Source: Sipunculus nudus
Lineage: Eukaryota > Annelida > Sipuncula > Golfingiida > Sipunculidae
NCBI GenBank assembly: GCA_026874595.1
Contig: CM049313.1
Coordinates: forward strand, 56,689,159 to 56,753,158
Direction of reading: 5' to 3'
Length of the DNA stretch: 64,000 nt
Part shown: positions 31,541 through 45,095 of the stretch, piece after piece
How the letters are laid out: the number at the start of each line of letters is the position of its first letter
How positions within the stretch are numbered: position 1 is the stretch's first letter
Made by a program: the position numbers and the translations under genes
Notes under the pieces: model-generated
Told to the model about the DNA's origin: nothing
Seen by the model: only the letters and a program-made list of their open reading frames with translations
Databases searched by the model: none

Positions 31541-33678
31541 TTAAATACGATTCTGGCAGGTATTACTTCTTGGGTTACACTTGGTACCACAAGCGATGCC
31601 GTTTTTCTTACATCTGCACTTATTAGAAATGCAGCTACCTTTGCATGAACAAATGCTTGAAACAGCAGCTTTCCATCCAGTATTTGCTCTTGCTGCGTGG
31701 ACCAGGGTGATTTCCTCAAGGTTTAATGGATCAGCTTTCTCAAGAGATAGGAAATGCACATACCTCATGTCAACAAGGTCTTCACAGGCGAATGGGGATT
31801 TGATTATGCCTATTTGAATATACCTTGTATGTTGTCTTGTTATGATCTTGTTCTTTAAAATCCAGAACCTTGCATGGAATGGACTTCCTATCTGTATTGG
31901 TGCGGTCAACAGGGTGTATCTGTACCCCTATCGTGTCTCCTTTACTGTAGGTTTTCTTCAAGCTGCTGCATTTCTTTTCGTACCTCTCTTGCTGTTTACT
32001 GGCTGCCTTCAGGTATCTAGTTCTAGCTAGCTTCCATATCTTCTGATGTGGTGTACTGTCAGTGTCCTCTAACACGTCTTTTCTGTCCCAAAGCACAAAC
32101 TGTCCCTGGTCAATTTTTTCTTCGAATGGATTTCCAGCTGGAGGAACAAACTCACTATCCAATACTGCTGTGATGTGTGCTACGACATGTGTGTCATGAC
32201 AAAACTCCCGACCATGTATGGTTGACATGTTTGGAATTTTGTTTCCCTTTGCTACAACCCTGTCTTCATGCAGTAGCAACACATCTTGTCCACGCTTGAA
32301 ACCCAGAGTACTTGATTGCACCCCACTAACTTGTTCCCCTTGTGCATATTGAAGCTCTGCTGGCCCAGGCGCCTGGGATTCATAAAATGTTTCTGGGGCT
32401 GTCACATCAGTTGTCTCTTGAAGGTTAGAAGTTTCCTGTGTTGGGGGATGTTCTAGTGAGGAGGTATCTATAGCCAAAGTTGGTAAGTCTTCATGGATCT
32501 CCATATACTGTGTCAAAGGATGTGCCAGTGCAGAGACATTTTCTGTGATCTCAGTGTCCTGTGTTGGAAGTTGTGTAATTGAAGAGCTATCCAGAGCCAA
32601 GGTTGGGAAATCTTCTACCTGTTATCATTAGTGACTGGTGCAGTGCTGACATCAATGTGGTCCTCATCTAACTGGTCTTGTGCAGCTAAAACTTCAAGTT
32701 CAGCAATGTGGCTCCTAGCAGCCTGACCAAAGACAGTTTCATAAGGGGTAGTGCCAGTTGTTGTAGATGTTGAAGTGTTTATTGAATGCACAACAAACTT
32801 CAATCCATTTCCCAGCTGTCACCATTGCTCTCCATCCATTTCCCCAGTTTTGTTTGCAGGTCTCCGTTTGCCCGTTCTACACATCCTTGGGACTGTGGAT
32901 GTCGTGGGCGTCCGTGGATAATGACAAGGCCTGGCCAAGAATTAGTTAAGTTGTTGATCACAGCAGCAACAAATTCCTTCCCATTATCTGATTGCAGAAT
33001 CCGGGGGGCTCCAAACATACAGAAAACTTCAGTCAATTTCTGTGCAACTTCAGCAGCTTGTTTTGATTTCAAAGGATAGGCCCAACTGAATTTAGTGAAG
33101 TGATCACGCATGTGCATGATATACTTGAATTCTCCATCCGGACGGCTGCTCATATCTATCAGGTCGACCTGGACACGAGTCAAGTATCCCAGAGAGATGA
33201 TCGGTCGTCCTGATGGTTGACTGACTGCAGGTTTTTGTACGGAGCAAGTCGAACAAGTCTTCAGAAAGATGCTGATTGCATCAAATTTGATCCAGGAGTA
33301 ATTTGAACGGACTTCATTCCATGTCTTCTCACGACCTGAATGCCCTACTCGTTCATGACAGCGTCTGATTGTGTCGAACATCTCCTCAGTTGTTACAACT
33401 GGTCGTGCAGTCTTTTTGCAGTACAAAAGCTGTTTGGCTCCAACTCTTTCAAGTTTAAAGTGCTTATTGCACCAGAACTTGTAGGATGCACCATCTACAC
33501 ATTTTTCTCCTTTCTGCAGCTGTAGAGCAGAGTTTGCCTTTTCATAATTGTCCTGACTCAGTGTGAAAGTTCTCTGCCAGTTTTCTTTCAGTTGTTGAAC
33601 ATGTTGATTTAAGAGAGAGTAGAACTTATTCTTCTGATCCAGTGCCATGATGATTTGTGATTTGTGTTCAGCAATCAC
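31541..33678 (-). pseudogene. Integrase-like transposase of the Ginger-like element, broken by frameshifts
   Basis: The first frame, 33678-32800 (292 codons), holds an HHCC zinc site (H108, H113, C142, C145) and the triad D172 (QVDLID), D231 (SDNGKEF) and E268 (CVERAN). It is shifted near 32810; the next piece (32803-32615) continues the integrase C-terminus (FVVHSINTS, TPYETVFG). A second break near 32605 leads to 32600-31782, a Pro/Thr/Glu-rich linker with degenerate repeats and a chromo/SH3-like region (KGDTIGVQIHPVDR). A third near 31820 leads to a piece ending at 31541 with a cysteine-rich CXC-type tail (CSCKGSCISNKCRCKK). KRBA2-like proteins have the same integrase plus Cys-rich tail; that comparison is from memory. 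The break near 32605 (cag|gtagaa) could instead be a splice donor. Confidence 0.85.
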
Positions 33679-34390
33679 TCCTTATATATATACCTGAGCA
33701 TTTACATAGTTAACTGTTTGCATGTGAAGTCACTCAGGAATATCAAATTATAATTAATTAATGAAGAATATTTGATCAACTACTTTCATAACACATTTTA
33801 TAGTCAACACACAACTAAGTTAGACTAATGATGTTTGACAAACTGAACTTCAAAGCAAGGCACACAAACAGCTGTGAGTCCTAACTTGCTTCTCATTACC
33901 AGAGTTCTTAACACCTTTGCACAACAAACTTACCCTGGGAGCATTAGACAGTGACCAGATAATTAATCTGTTGCAAACTGATCATCAAAGCAATATGTTA
34001 TGCACAGACAATTGTAGATCTAATCTTTCAGTCATCCAGTTCTTAACACTTTTTCACAACAAACACAGGAGGTTCAGTCACCCATGACTATTAATTAAGA
34101 TCATATTAGAACTAGCAGTAAAACCGGCAGATAAACAAAATTCAGTCATACTAATAATATTAAAAACGTATATCCCAATAATATTAAAAAGTCATATTAT
34201 TAGTAGCATTATAATATGCAATAATACAATAATAAGGAATTTTGAAGTGCAATATCCCTCTTCCTGTTTCAAAGATAACAATTATTTGTAAATAAATATT
34301 GTACATATTAATGAAAATAAGGAATTTGCTTTCAGAACATTGACTTTCACACCTGGGCGGAATTTAAAAATCTCTTTGGGCAACTTACAA

Positions 34391-34689
34391 TTGACTGTAC
34401 CTGAATAAACCTTTTTATCTGATTGTTGTCTTATCTCTATACTGAATATATGAGAGCAGAAACTTTTGTTCAATTTTAAATAGACAATCTCTATTTGAAT
34501 ACATTTCTTAGACTATTACACCTTGGGGAATTTCAAATTCTCCTGGGGCAACTTACAATTGGCATTTCCCCTGGTAGAATTTAAAATTCCCCCAGGGGAA
34601 CTTCAAATTGTAAGTTGCCCCAGGAGAACTTTCAATTTAAACTTCCCCTGGGGGAATTTCAAATTCCCCTGGATTTGAATGTCAACCAT

Positions 34690-34693
<4 letters not shown>
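34391..34693. repeat. Right terminal inverted repeat of the Ginger-like element
   Basis: This is the partner of 30805-31108. The outer end is ccatgaca, followed by tata. Confidence 0.88.
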
Positions 34694-34731
<38 letters not shown>

Positions 34732-35951
34732 CAGTGGAACCCCGCCTTGCGACCACCCCACAATTGCGACCACCCCACAATTACGACCATTTTGCTTTGT
34801 CCCGATTTTTTTAGTTTATTTATGTTTAAAAATGACTCAAAATTACGACCACCCCTGAATTCAGAATTACGACCAGATTTCCTGGCCCCAGCGCTAATGC
34901 GACCCCGCTAATGCGACCACCGCCGAGAAGTACTGAAACAACATTTGTCACGAGTCAATGGCTGTGTCTTGTCACAGACGCCTTAACGAAAGATCAAAGT
35001 GGGTAACAAGGTTTCTTAACCCGAGTGTTAATCTGGTCCCGCATATCTTCCCGACTCGGTGTATTCGCTGGGACTCGTTGAGGTGTAGGTTATAGATCAA
35101 AGAGGGTAACCATCGGCCTGATTACTTAATGAGCCGGTCTGACCTGGGGTCAGATGCTAATTGCCCCTCAGTGATCACCTGTAATACAGCTACCCTAAGT
35201 GTGGGGTTGCGGGCTTAATATTTCAACTCATCACATATTGTTCGATCCTCATTGGTAAAATTAACTACCTAGTTAATCCTAAATGTGTTCATACCTTACT
35301 TACACTGAGTATTGAGCAGTCAGTAAAATGTATAAATAAAGCTTGCATGGGGGGAAAATCCCTCACATTAACTTGCCATTTCTGATAGATCGTTGTCAGT
35401 TTATTTCTCTACTGGTTAAGTTTGCATTTAATTGCTTGCTGTTAGGCAACCATGCCTCTGAAAGAGCTCTCCTTGAAGGATAAAGTGGCGTTTATCAAGG
35501 CGGCAACACCACGCGCAGTCAGCACCAAATGGCTCAGCAGTTTAGCGTCGGGAAAACTCAAGTGCACGCAATATATACTCAAGCGGAAGGCTAAATATAT
35601 GACAGCCACGTTTTAGGTTCAATATGCATTCAGTAGGTTGTAATCGTATTGCCTTAGTGTTATTATTTGTTAATCATCAGTCACTACGTATGTGTACATG
35701 TATATTAATTTTTATCATGAATAAATATGTTCAGCTACACACACAAAAAAACATTCATAATAAGGGTCCTCCGCTAAGTAAAATATTTTGTTATAATTCA
35801 CATTAAAGATATGCAGTAGATAAACTCTGATACACATTAAATATCAGCGTGTTATATGCGACCACGGTAAGAGTTTCACAAATACGACCACCCCCAAATT
35901 ACGACCACTTTGCTCAGTCCCCAGGGTGGTCGTAATTGTGGGGTTCCACTG
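34732..35951 (+). mobile_element. Tigger/pogo-like DNA transposon, internally deleted
   Basis: This 1220-bp element has terminal inverted repeats: cagtggaaccccgcc at the left, and the reverse complement of the right end reads cagtggaaccccac. Both continue with repeated (g)cgaccac/ttacgacca motifs. TA flanks both ends, the normal target of Tc1/mariner/pogo elements. It sits in the TA tract next to the Ginger-like element. Only the start of a transposase remains. Confidence 0.85.
35452..35616 (+). pseudogene. Remnant of pogo/Tigger transposase N-terminus (CENP-B-type HTH)
   Basis: This 54-codon frame opens MPLKELSLKDKVAFIKA and continues STKWLSSL...QYILKRKAKYM. That is the pattern of the first helix-turn-helix of pogo/CENP-B proteins, which binds the element's ends. 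The DDE domain is missing, so it is a deletion relic, or at most a small DNA-binding peptide that could compete with full transposase (inference). Confidence 0.75.
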
Positions 35952-36539
35952 TATATATATATGAAAGTACGTACATTAGCCTGATTGGCTACTTTTGTAA
36001 TCCTGCTATAAATGAATGTTTAAACCAAGTATGCTTGATATGCTGATTAGTAGGTCCTTTCTATGACACGAAGACATGACATAAACTGAAAGTCCTCGCA
36101 GGTTGTCTTCGCAAGTTATGCGCTAAGTCAATGCATCGGTCTCACCTTTAACTAGCCTTTTTCTTTAAAAAAGTATGCGAGGAAACATCCGTTCCCTAAG
36201 CGTTTCAGATCTCAATAGCTCTTCTTGCTAACTCTGGCAGAACTGTTAGTCCTCGGAAGTATGTGAAAGTAAGGTCCTCTCTTGTATGCACATGAGTATG
36301 TGTGTGTGTGTGTGTGTGTGTGATAGAGAGAGAGAGATAGACCGAAGCAATGGATATCCTAATCCATTGATCTATGGCGCGAATATCTTCTTATTCTTCA
36401 TAATTAAATGTACATATTCTTTTCACAAATGGAACACGTCTACTATTCTAACTTTATTAATTTGTGATAATCTTCCGAATTATTCATGTAAGGGACGTGC
36501 AATTACCCATTTACAAACCTCAGGTAATACGATGCCAGC
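35952..36539. other. Non-coding spacer with (TG)n(AG)n microsatellite
   Basis: I see no gene. A short (TG)n tract followed by (GA)n lies at 36299-36340. Confidence 0.55.
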
Positions 36540-39485
36540 CCAACAATGAAGTAGGTCGTGGATATCTTTTATCGGTCCGTGCTAACCCAGAAGCTGAGAC
36601 AACATGTCCAAGAAAATTGATCTCTCTCTAGAAAAACGCAAACGTTAACCAGGCTCCATCAGTCTCTTAAACATAACCTATAGTCTATGTAGATGCTCGG
36701 AGAGTGTCCGACTATACACAATAACATCATCCAGATAAACCGATAAAATATCCAAAATCTCAGCACGAAAATTTGTTCCCATGCGGTTCTTGAGCGTTGC
36801 AGGGTCGTTTGAAAGCCCAATTGGCATTCTTTCATACTCGTATAGACCCATTTGTGTAATAAATGCAGTCTTGGATTGATAAATAGAATGAACTTCGACC
36901 AGGTTATTGGCAGCTGCAAAATCTGCCATCTGCAAACTCTTCTATAATCAACACACAAGCGTGACGTTCCTGTGTTCTTCTTCCCCAGATTGGAGATGCA
37001 AAATTAGAAGAACACTCTTTGCTAACACCTTTATGTAGCAAATCTTGTAGATGCCCCTTCACCTCCATCCTCATATGTGGTGGTACACGTCATGGGAGGT
37101 AGGCAAATGTAGAACGAATAACCCTCTTGTGCCTGATATGGCAGCTTGGGTTGTATGCTCCCCAGGGAGCCGAGAAAAGCTACAAGAACGAACAGGCCCG
37201 AAAGACCACGAAGGCAAAGTCGGATGAGACTGACACCGTCGGTGATATCAGACTATAAAAACCCTCACCCCTACCTTTACACGTCGATACGGTTGCGATA
37301 TTGCAGTCTTATCAACCATTATTATCCTGTGTTGGATTGTTGGCGTACAGCAAAGCTCGTCGCCTTCACGGTGGAACACGCCCTTGTATGTCGATATTAA
37401 TTTTAGGAACTGCTGTTTCCCCCTTCCGCTGTACCATCAAAATTTGTGAGACCTGCCATCTCAGGTATATCACGCGGATATGCAGGATCGTCGTTAAACT
37501 TATTCTTGTCAACTTCCACTGGTTCTGCCTCATTGATGAGGTCTGTCTCACCGATTTCCATCATTGTTTGTACGATCTTGGCTAACCCTAGTCTAGTCTT
37601 TGGCTGCAATACCACAACTTTGCTTGTGCTATTGGCTACTATTACATAAGAGTACCCTTCTGGAAAATCTGCTAACGTAGGAGTCACTTACAGTCAATGA
37701 GGTGGTTGGGCTGAGCCCTCAACAAGAATAGGAGCTTCTCCACTAGGCCTAAGTGTAGCCCTGATATCACACACTGAAACTGCCAGGATAACCAGTGGCC
37801 CTGTACAAGTTTAACTAAGCCTGTTTTAGCGCAGGTCTCGCTCTCTTGTAAAGTGGCAAGGTTTGGCAGGTACGTGATGACATTTTTACCAAAAATGCCT
37901 GAATATGCACACTTATCACCCTCTCTGCTAACCAAAACACCGCGGTTAGGGAATGTTAGCCCGTGTACAACAATATCCATCATTACAATTCCAATATATG
38001 GTATCTCTAAACTGTACACAGCTATTTGGTGAGTGGTTGTTCAGTTTTGAAGGGTTACCCCTTACTTTAACCTGAGCAGGGATGGTATCTGTACAGGTTT
38101 TGTCTAATTACTGGCCAAGAAATTAAAATATGGTAAAAAATTTTAATAACTGTGCTAGGTATTTTTATTGTACATAAGTGTATTAAGCTTAATTTAAATG
38201 TCTTCATTAGCAATGGAGAAATGAGCCGAACAAAGCAAATTTATCCCTGACTTTTTCATGACTAAGGGGGACCTGTGAGCTTGAACTTTGACCTTTTGAT
38301 CCCAAAATCATAGGGAGAATAATAACCACCAATACAATACAAATGTGTAATATGAAAGCAATCAGGTCAGTGGTTGCCGAGTTATAGACTTAACAACAAA
38401 CTTTAACCTGGGATGTCTACGGACGACGCTGACGTCGGGGTACGGTATAAACTCTCCTGATGTCATCACTTTATCTGCTTGACTGTGTTACCTAAATGTC
38501 ACTCAAATCCTGGTCTACTTACAGGGTCCTACCGTCACCGTACCTCTCAGTCTGATTTTCGCTATTACGGGGAGGAGCATTTACAACTTTCGTTTCCAGG
38601 TCTGGACAGCGATTACGTTAGTGTCCATACTGTCTACAGTTATAACATGGTCCAATTTGTCTTTGAAACCTTGGTCTGCTGATCTGTTGCCTAGAGGGTG
38701 CCATATTTGCAATACCCTGCCTAACCGGCTCTACTAGACTGTATCTGTCTTGCTGTTGAGTCATGTTTCTCATGATCTTTGAGAACTGCTGCTGCTGTGC
38801 TTCTAACAGTTTAGTTAGAGTAGCCTGGCCTTCCGACAACATAGCAATATCCTTTGTGAACATGCTGTTTTCGGCCATTATGTCATATTGGCCTGCATGA
38901 ATTTTCAGGTAATCCTTACCAAAAGAGAATTTAGTCTGGAACTTGTCTTTTTTTGTCTTTTAATTACTGTTTACTTCTTGGTAAATTTCTCTACCAACAC
39001 CTCATTCCTATCATGCACACTTGCCGTTTATTGCTTGGCTATATATGCCCCATCAAGGCATGTGGGAAATCATGGAGGGATTCCCTATCCCATTGACTTA
39101 TGGAATGAAAAAAGATCTAAGATATCTGTGGCAGACAACTGCTCTCCATATTCTCGCCTCAACATTTAATCCTATCAGCGATCAGTCTCCCTTGTCTAGG
39201 TGAATGCTTTACCTCGCGTCTCGCAGGCCCCTCTAAATGAGGGAGTAGAAACTGCACAGCATCCTCGCATTTCAGAAGCTGAACCCTAAGAGCTGCCCGC
39301 GCATCTACTATCCAGTCCTCTAGACTAATAGGGGATGCCCCATCAAAAACAGCTTATTTTCTGGGAGCCACAAAGACATGGACCACTTGTTGGCCCTGAC
39401 CATTGGCAGCTTCAACTAGACCTTTCAACTGGTCAATTTCCCCTTGTAATCTAGCTTATTTATTCTGTTTGCCACTCTCTGCCAT
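36540..39485 (-). pseudogene. Heavily mutated Ty3-type gag-pol remnant
   Basis: Reading leftward, a Gag start at 39485 (MAESGKQNK, with internal stops) leads to a region with EDWIVDARAALRVQLL. A Gag tail at 38878-38520 has half of a CCHC knuckle (CYNCRQYGH) followed by a stop. A post-protease region at 38019-37684 (IPYIG, NRGVLVS) comes next, then a linker at 37687-37403. Reverse transcriptase pieces follow at about 37090-36540 with NFASPIWG, KTAFITQMGLYEYERMPIG and the active site YLDDVIVYS. Stops and shifts occur throughout. RNase H, integrase and LTRs were not found, so this is an old truncated copy unrelated in detail to elements 1 and 2. Confidence 0.8.
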
Positions 39486-42400
39486 AGTGAAGAACTAGAT
39501 ATTTCTTGGCACCGCAGGTACCATAGTATCCATAGACAATTAACCCCCCCCCCTTAAGAAAAGCCCCCCCCCCATCCTCAGTTGCCTATACTGAAACTTG
39601 GCATGCATTATTTTCCACAAAATATGGGGGCCATATGTTCAATCTCTCTTGAGAAAAGATCATTAATTTATTTTACGGAAAAGGGAAAGTGGGTGGCGCC
39701 AGCTGTCTGAATATGAGAAAACGTTCCAAGTTCGATGGACATGCCAAATTTCAGACCTATACCTTGAACCACTCCGGAGATATGAGCAATTTTCACCCAA
39801 AGCACATGAACAGATGGACGCCACGCTGAAAGATTGCAGAAGCGTCAAGTCTTGAGTACAAGATGCAGGAGTCAAAGATATGCACAATTCCAGGCCAATA
39901 AGGCAATTCAAGTCAAGTTGATTTTTTTTTTCAATCAATGCAAGATTTCTTGAAATATTTAAGAATTTGTATGATTTCCACCGAACAATTGACATATTCA
40001 AGGTCAAGGTCACTCTCCTAATGAAGGTCATGACCCCATTTTAAAGAGGCTTTGCAATCTCACCCATATCTAATCACATGTTTAGTTTGGTAAAAATCCG
40101 TAAAATATTTTTTGAGTCATCTCGTCAAAACAAAGTCTCTGCGGCGGCGGCGCGATCGTTCTTAAACCATAGTATTCCGACTTTGTCTGGGGATAAATAA
40201 TACAACCAATCAAACAATCAGGACCTTAATATATTTGCCTACAATGAGAATACAACACGTGGTGCCTCCTGCCTATACTACTGACACCACTAAGCTCACT
40301 GAGATTTCTGCTTTCCCTTGTGGGGAATAATTAATGCAATCAGAACCACGGAGCAACTGCTTCATCTCCAACAATATGAACTGTTATTCGAATACAGGGC
40401 CCCTAATACACTGTTATTGTCAGAAAATTCACTATAGCTCCGGAAACCTATAACAAACTTACCACCAATAATGAGAAAAATCAAATTAAATCAACTCCTT
40501 CTTGATAGAAATGCATTTTGCTTCAAGTGTCTCTTGCAAACGCAGAATTATTGCAGACACCCCAATAACTGCCTCAGTACCAATTATTCTCCGCACACAA
40601 CACAACAAAACCTTGTAATCTGCGAAGACATTGTCGATACTAGCCTTGCACAATTGTTGTACCAACAAGTAATATGACAATTTCCAGACCAGCGAATCTC
40701 ACTCTCCCACGTCCTGCTTGTCACACCACTAGAGATGTGAACGATCAGGTTCTTTTAGCTGTCAAACCAACTGGCTGAACCTCATGCATATGCGCATACA
40801 TACACTCCAAAAACAATGGTTTTACAAAATAATTCAATATATTAAAGATAACATACACTTACGTTTCTCTGGAGATGTGCTCCATACATACAACCACTGA
40901 TGATAATAAACGTCCGATAATAACCACATAAATAATCACCAAGTTCGTTAACCACAGTACACAGCGTAGTCCTTTGTTTACACGTACTTCTCCTGATCAC
41001 ACGACACACGCGACATCGGAATACTGGGCTGTACAGCCCATGGTATGTTCGCGCTGTGTTCACAGTACGATCAGTACACCTTTAGATACACGGAGCTCCG
41101 ACCGCCAACTGTCCCTTGTTGGTACACTGGTAAAACTCTCAAGACATAGCCCACTTATCACCGCACAGACGATTCTGTCTTGACTAAGAGTCCTGTCTTT
41201 CACAGCTGATGTCTCCTGGAATCATCCAGTTCTAGGTAGCCGAATATGCTTCCACACGGGGATATACAGTAGCTCCACAGTTACGGGTTTAAACAATGTC
41301 CTCAGTGTGTTCCTGGAGGCGCTCATAACAGGTGTAAAAAAATCGCCAGATTATCAGTCCGTCGGCAAAATGCGACACTCATTCTGAAGTCCGTTACAGA
41401 GAAATCACCGTGGCCTTCCCCAGACACCGACAATCTACACTTATATAGACATCATTTCTCAGCTGTCTAAACTCTTATTCACGCAGACCTGCCCCTGCAC
41501 TGCAGATATCATCAGGCTACACGAACTACCGCGTTGATCGTGCATTTTTCGCGAATTTCGTCTCAATCACGACTTATATAAGCTTGCTGACATCACAAGT
41601 CCTGACCGTCTTCATGCAAATCACCACTTCCTATTAATACCGACTGCCAATTATTACATGAATCTTAATATGGACACCCCTCCTGAAACAAAACCCTGGG
41701 AAAACCAAACTAAACAGGTGCACCTCCTTGAAGGTATATACAACAAACAATCGTTACTATAGAAACCGCCATCAGAGACGGATCCCACGGAATTAACTCT
41801 ACTGAAATTAACATCAAACGAGATACGTGTGCTCTATAACCAGAGTTCTCACATTAATATCTAAACATGATACTTCAAATAAATGTACAGTAAACTATCA
41901 AAACAATCGTCTGGTTATCCTCCCTAGTCCCTACTAGAACATGCAATACAAAAAACTCAGTCACAGTCCTCTGGTGACAATGCTGACCGTACCCCTTGGA
42001 AAGGCTTGAAAAAGCACCTGGTACGTCTGGTTAATATATTTACATAGACTGTCACTCACAATCGTGAAGTTTCCTTTTAGTACCGCTGGCCAATAGTAGG
42101 CATGATGCTTGTATGGACATGCATAGCCAACATCGTTAATGTGCTTTACATCATAAACATCTGATTTCAGGCATGTGATGCGGCTCCTCTCTGTATTCAA
42201 CATTAAGGGTCAACCACCTTCTTGATACGTCACCCGGTATCAGGTTCGTTGACCACTTCTTGACCGTATCACACTAGTGCTAAATCCATGCTTGACGTAT
42301 CTCACACCTCTTGTACCAAACCTTTAGGGTAACTCTATAGGCCGAGATAACTAAGTCAAGTAAAACAACACAGTGTGTTACGTTGACGGGTGTATTGTGT

Positions 42401-43248
42401 AACTGTTCTTAATACAAATACTGTTCATCAGAAAATACAGGTATCGTAATCCAGGGGTATCGTACTCAGTCTCAGAAAGTATCGTAATTAAGTATATGAA
42501 GAAAGTACTTAAGTACTACTTATCAGCAGAAGAAGTGACAAAGAAGAAGGTGACGTAAAAGGAGAATTTGGTTGACACACGACTGATTGAATGACTCACC
42601 TAGAAATATCTCATTCAAATGTTTTAATTTTAAAATTATGAGTATTCGCTCTATTGTATCTATTCATATCCTGAATGTATGCACGGTAATAATTCTAAAT
42701 GCTACAATTTTAAGTATGCAAAGCAGAAATGTGATGAAAGTTTTATTTAATTGAATTTGTTCATCAATTTTATATTTTAACTGAAAAGGTAGAGATTTTA
42801 TTTTCGCAAATGACATTAAGACTTTTTAATTCCTGTGAAGTTTTATTTGTTTGTAAATTTTATTTGAAAGTTTATATTAAAACTTAAAACTTTCATGTGT
42901 AATTTCAGTTCAGTCGAATTAAAGAAAACATAAACCAATTGCCCCTTCCGTTAATATGGAATGTATAAATCATGTTTTTTCTTAAACCTGATTTATACCC
43001 TGAATATAAACAAATAATCACTTATTGAAAATTGTGAAATTAAATGCTTGAATTGAGCTGAATGGCAAAAAAAATACTTTTATTCCATTTGGTTCATCAA
43101 ATTGATAATTAAGACTAATATTGCCTCTTTATATCCAAAATAACACTGAGGTGTTATATTGAAATATATATAGCTGTTAAGGGGTTTTATAAGATGGCGT
43201 GGAGTAATTGATATATTAGCATTAGATTATAATAGGGTGACTCGTATC
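39486..43248. other. Gene-free stretch upstream of the gag-pol remnant
   Basis: Part of this may be the leader and LTR of the 36.5-39.5 kb remnant, but I found no matching copy downstream to prove it. C-tracts lie at 39545-39575. No coding exon is supported. Confidence 0.45.
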
Positions 43249-43332
43249 GTTCTAATGGACCTCTACAAAGCATTCGATTGCATTCTGCACTCGCTGGTTT
43301 TATATAAGCTCCATGCCTATGGTATGCATGAA
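43249..43332 (+). pseudogene. Short reverse transcriptase relic of a non-LTR (LINE) element
   Basis: The frame VLMDLYKAFDCILHSL, then KLHAYGM, matches the RT motif of Jockey/CR1-type LINEs (usual form LMDLSKAFDCIPH...KLHAYG). It is about 28 codons long with no flanking LINE sequence recognised. Confidence 0.7.
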
Positions 43333-43715
43333 AGGGGCTCACTTTAAGTCACATGCTGAACAACACAAAAACGTTACCAAATACTGAATTTACATAATGT
43401 ATGCCAAATTGATAATAGTATTACCCTGATACATAAAGTTTTCTTTAACTTTGAATAAAACTTCAGATCCGTTACTGAGTTTTTTATTGTACGGTACTCA
43501 AAACCATATAGGCGTGCATGGTATGAAACATGAAACAAATATAATGAAAGGAAAAATATATAAAGTACGGAAGCGTATTGCTGCCACCTAGTAAAAGAAA
43601 AATAAATAATTGATCTCGTACGTACGACATACCATCTCGTACGGACGACATATAATCTCGTTCGTACGACATATTATCTCAAAGATTAATCGCACGTCCA
43701 TAAGTTATAGTCTTT

Positions 43716-44590
<875 letters not shown>

Positions 44591-44726
44591 ATAAATCTAG
44601 TTTTTAGATCAATTTACAATATATGAAACGGTATTGAAACCTGCCCCACAAATATCCACTCCCAAAAAAGAAAATATTCATTCTCAAACACTTACAGTCG
44701 GGCTGTTTGTAACTGTATCTCTTGTA

Positions 44727-44956
44727 CGAAGCCCGGGAGACGACATCGTGAAATATATTTATTAATATAATTTTTTAATATATATTATTAATAACTAATC
44801 CGTGCTCACGAATTACTAATTCTTGGCCACTAATTACTCGTTGTGAAAAAATGAATTTCCAAGGTGGAAAAATATTTATTTCAATTGGATACTAAGTAGC
44901 CGATAAGGCTAATGCAACTGCTCTACTGCATAGAAAGTGAAAAATTAACATGAATG

Positions 44957-45011
<55 letters not shown>

Positions 45012-45054
45012 ATGATCAGATTGGAAAAGTGCACATATATTCACACACGATAAG

Positions 45055-45095
<41 letters not shown>

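Larger units (their letters stand above)
30805..34693 (-). mobile_element. Ginger-like (integrase-type) DNA transposon, decayed
   Basis: This 3889-bp element has terminal inverted repeats of about 300 bp (30805-31108 and 34391-34693) beginning tgtcatggttga. TATA flanks both ends (30801-30804 and 34694-34697), consistent with the 4-bp target duplication of Ginger elements, although the right flank is a TA microsatellite. It encodes one retroviral-type integrase plus a Cys-rich C-terminal domain and no reverse transcriptase. Those are the features of Ginger-type cut-and-paste transposons and of the related host gene KRBA2. The coding part is frameshifted, so this copy cannot move itself. Confidence 0.85.

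Noticed and set aside
32600-32640. Intron in the Ginger-like transposase (cag|gtagaa donor-like site)
   Set aside because: Frame restoration needs only a small shift, no acceptor is evident nearby, and two other plain frameshifts exist.
30260-36350. Possible inverted outer arms around the Ginger-like and Tigger elements (both sides have TG-rich tracts and gaggact-like text)
   Set aside because: The similarity is too weak and patchy by eye to claim an enclosing element.
39486-42400. LTR and leader of the 36.5-39.5 kb gag-pol remnant
   Set aside because: It is plausible by position, but no matching second LTR was found in the window.
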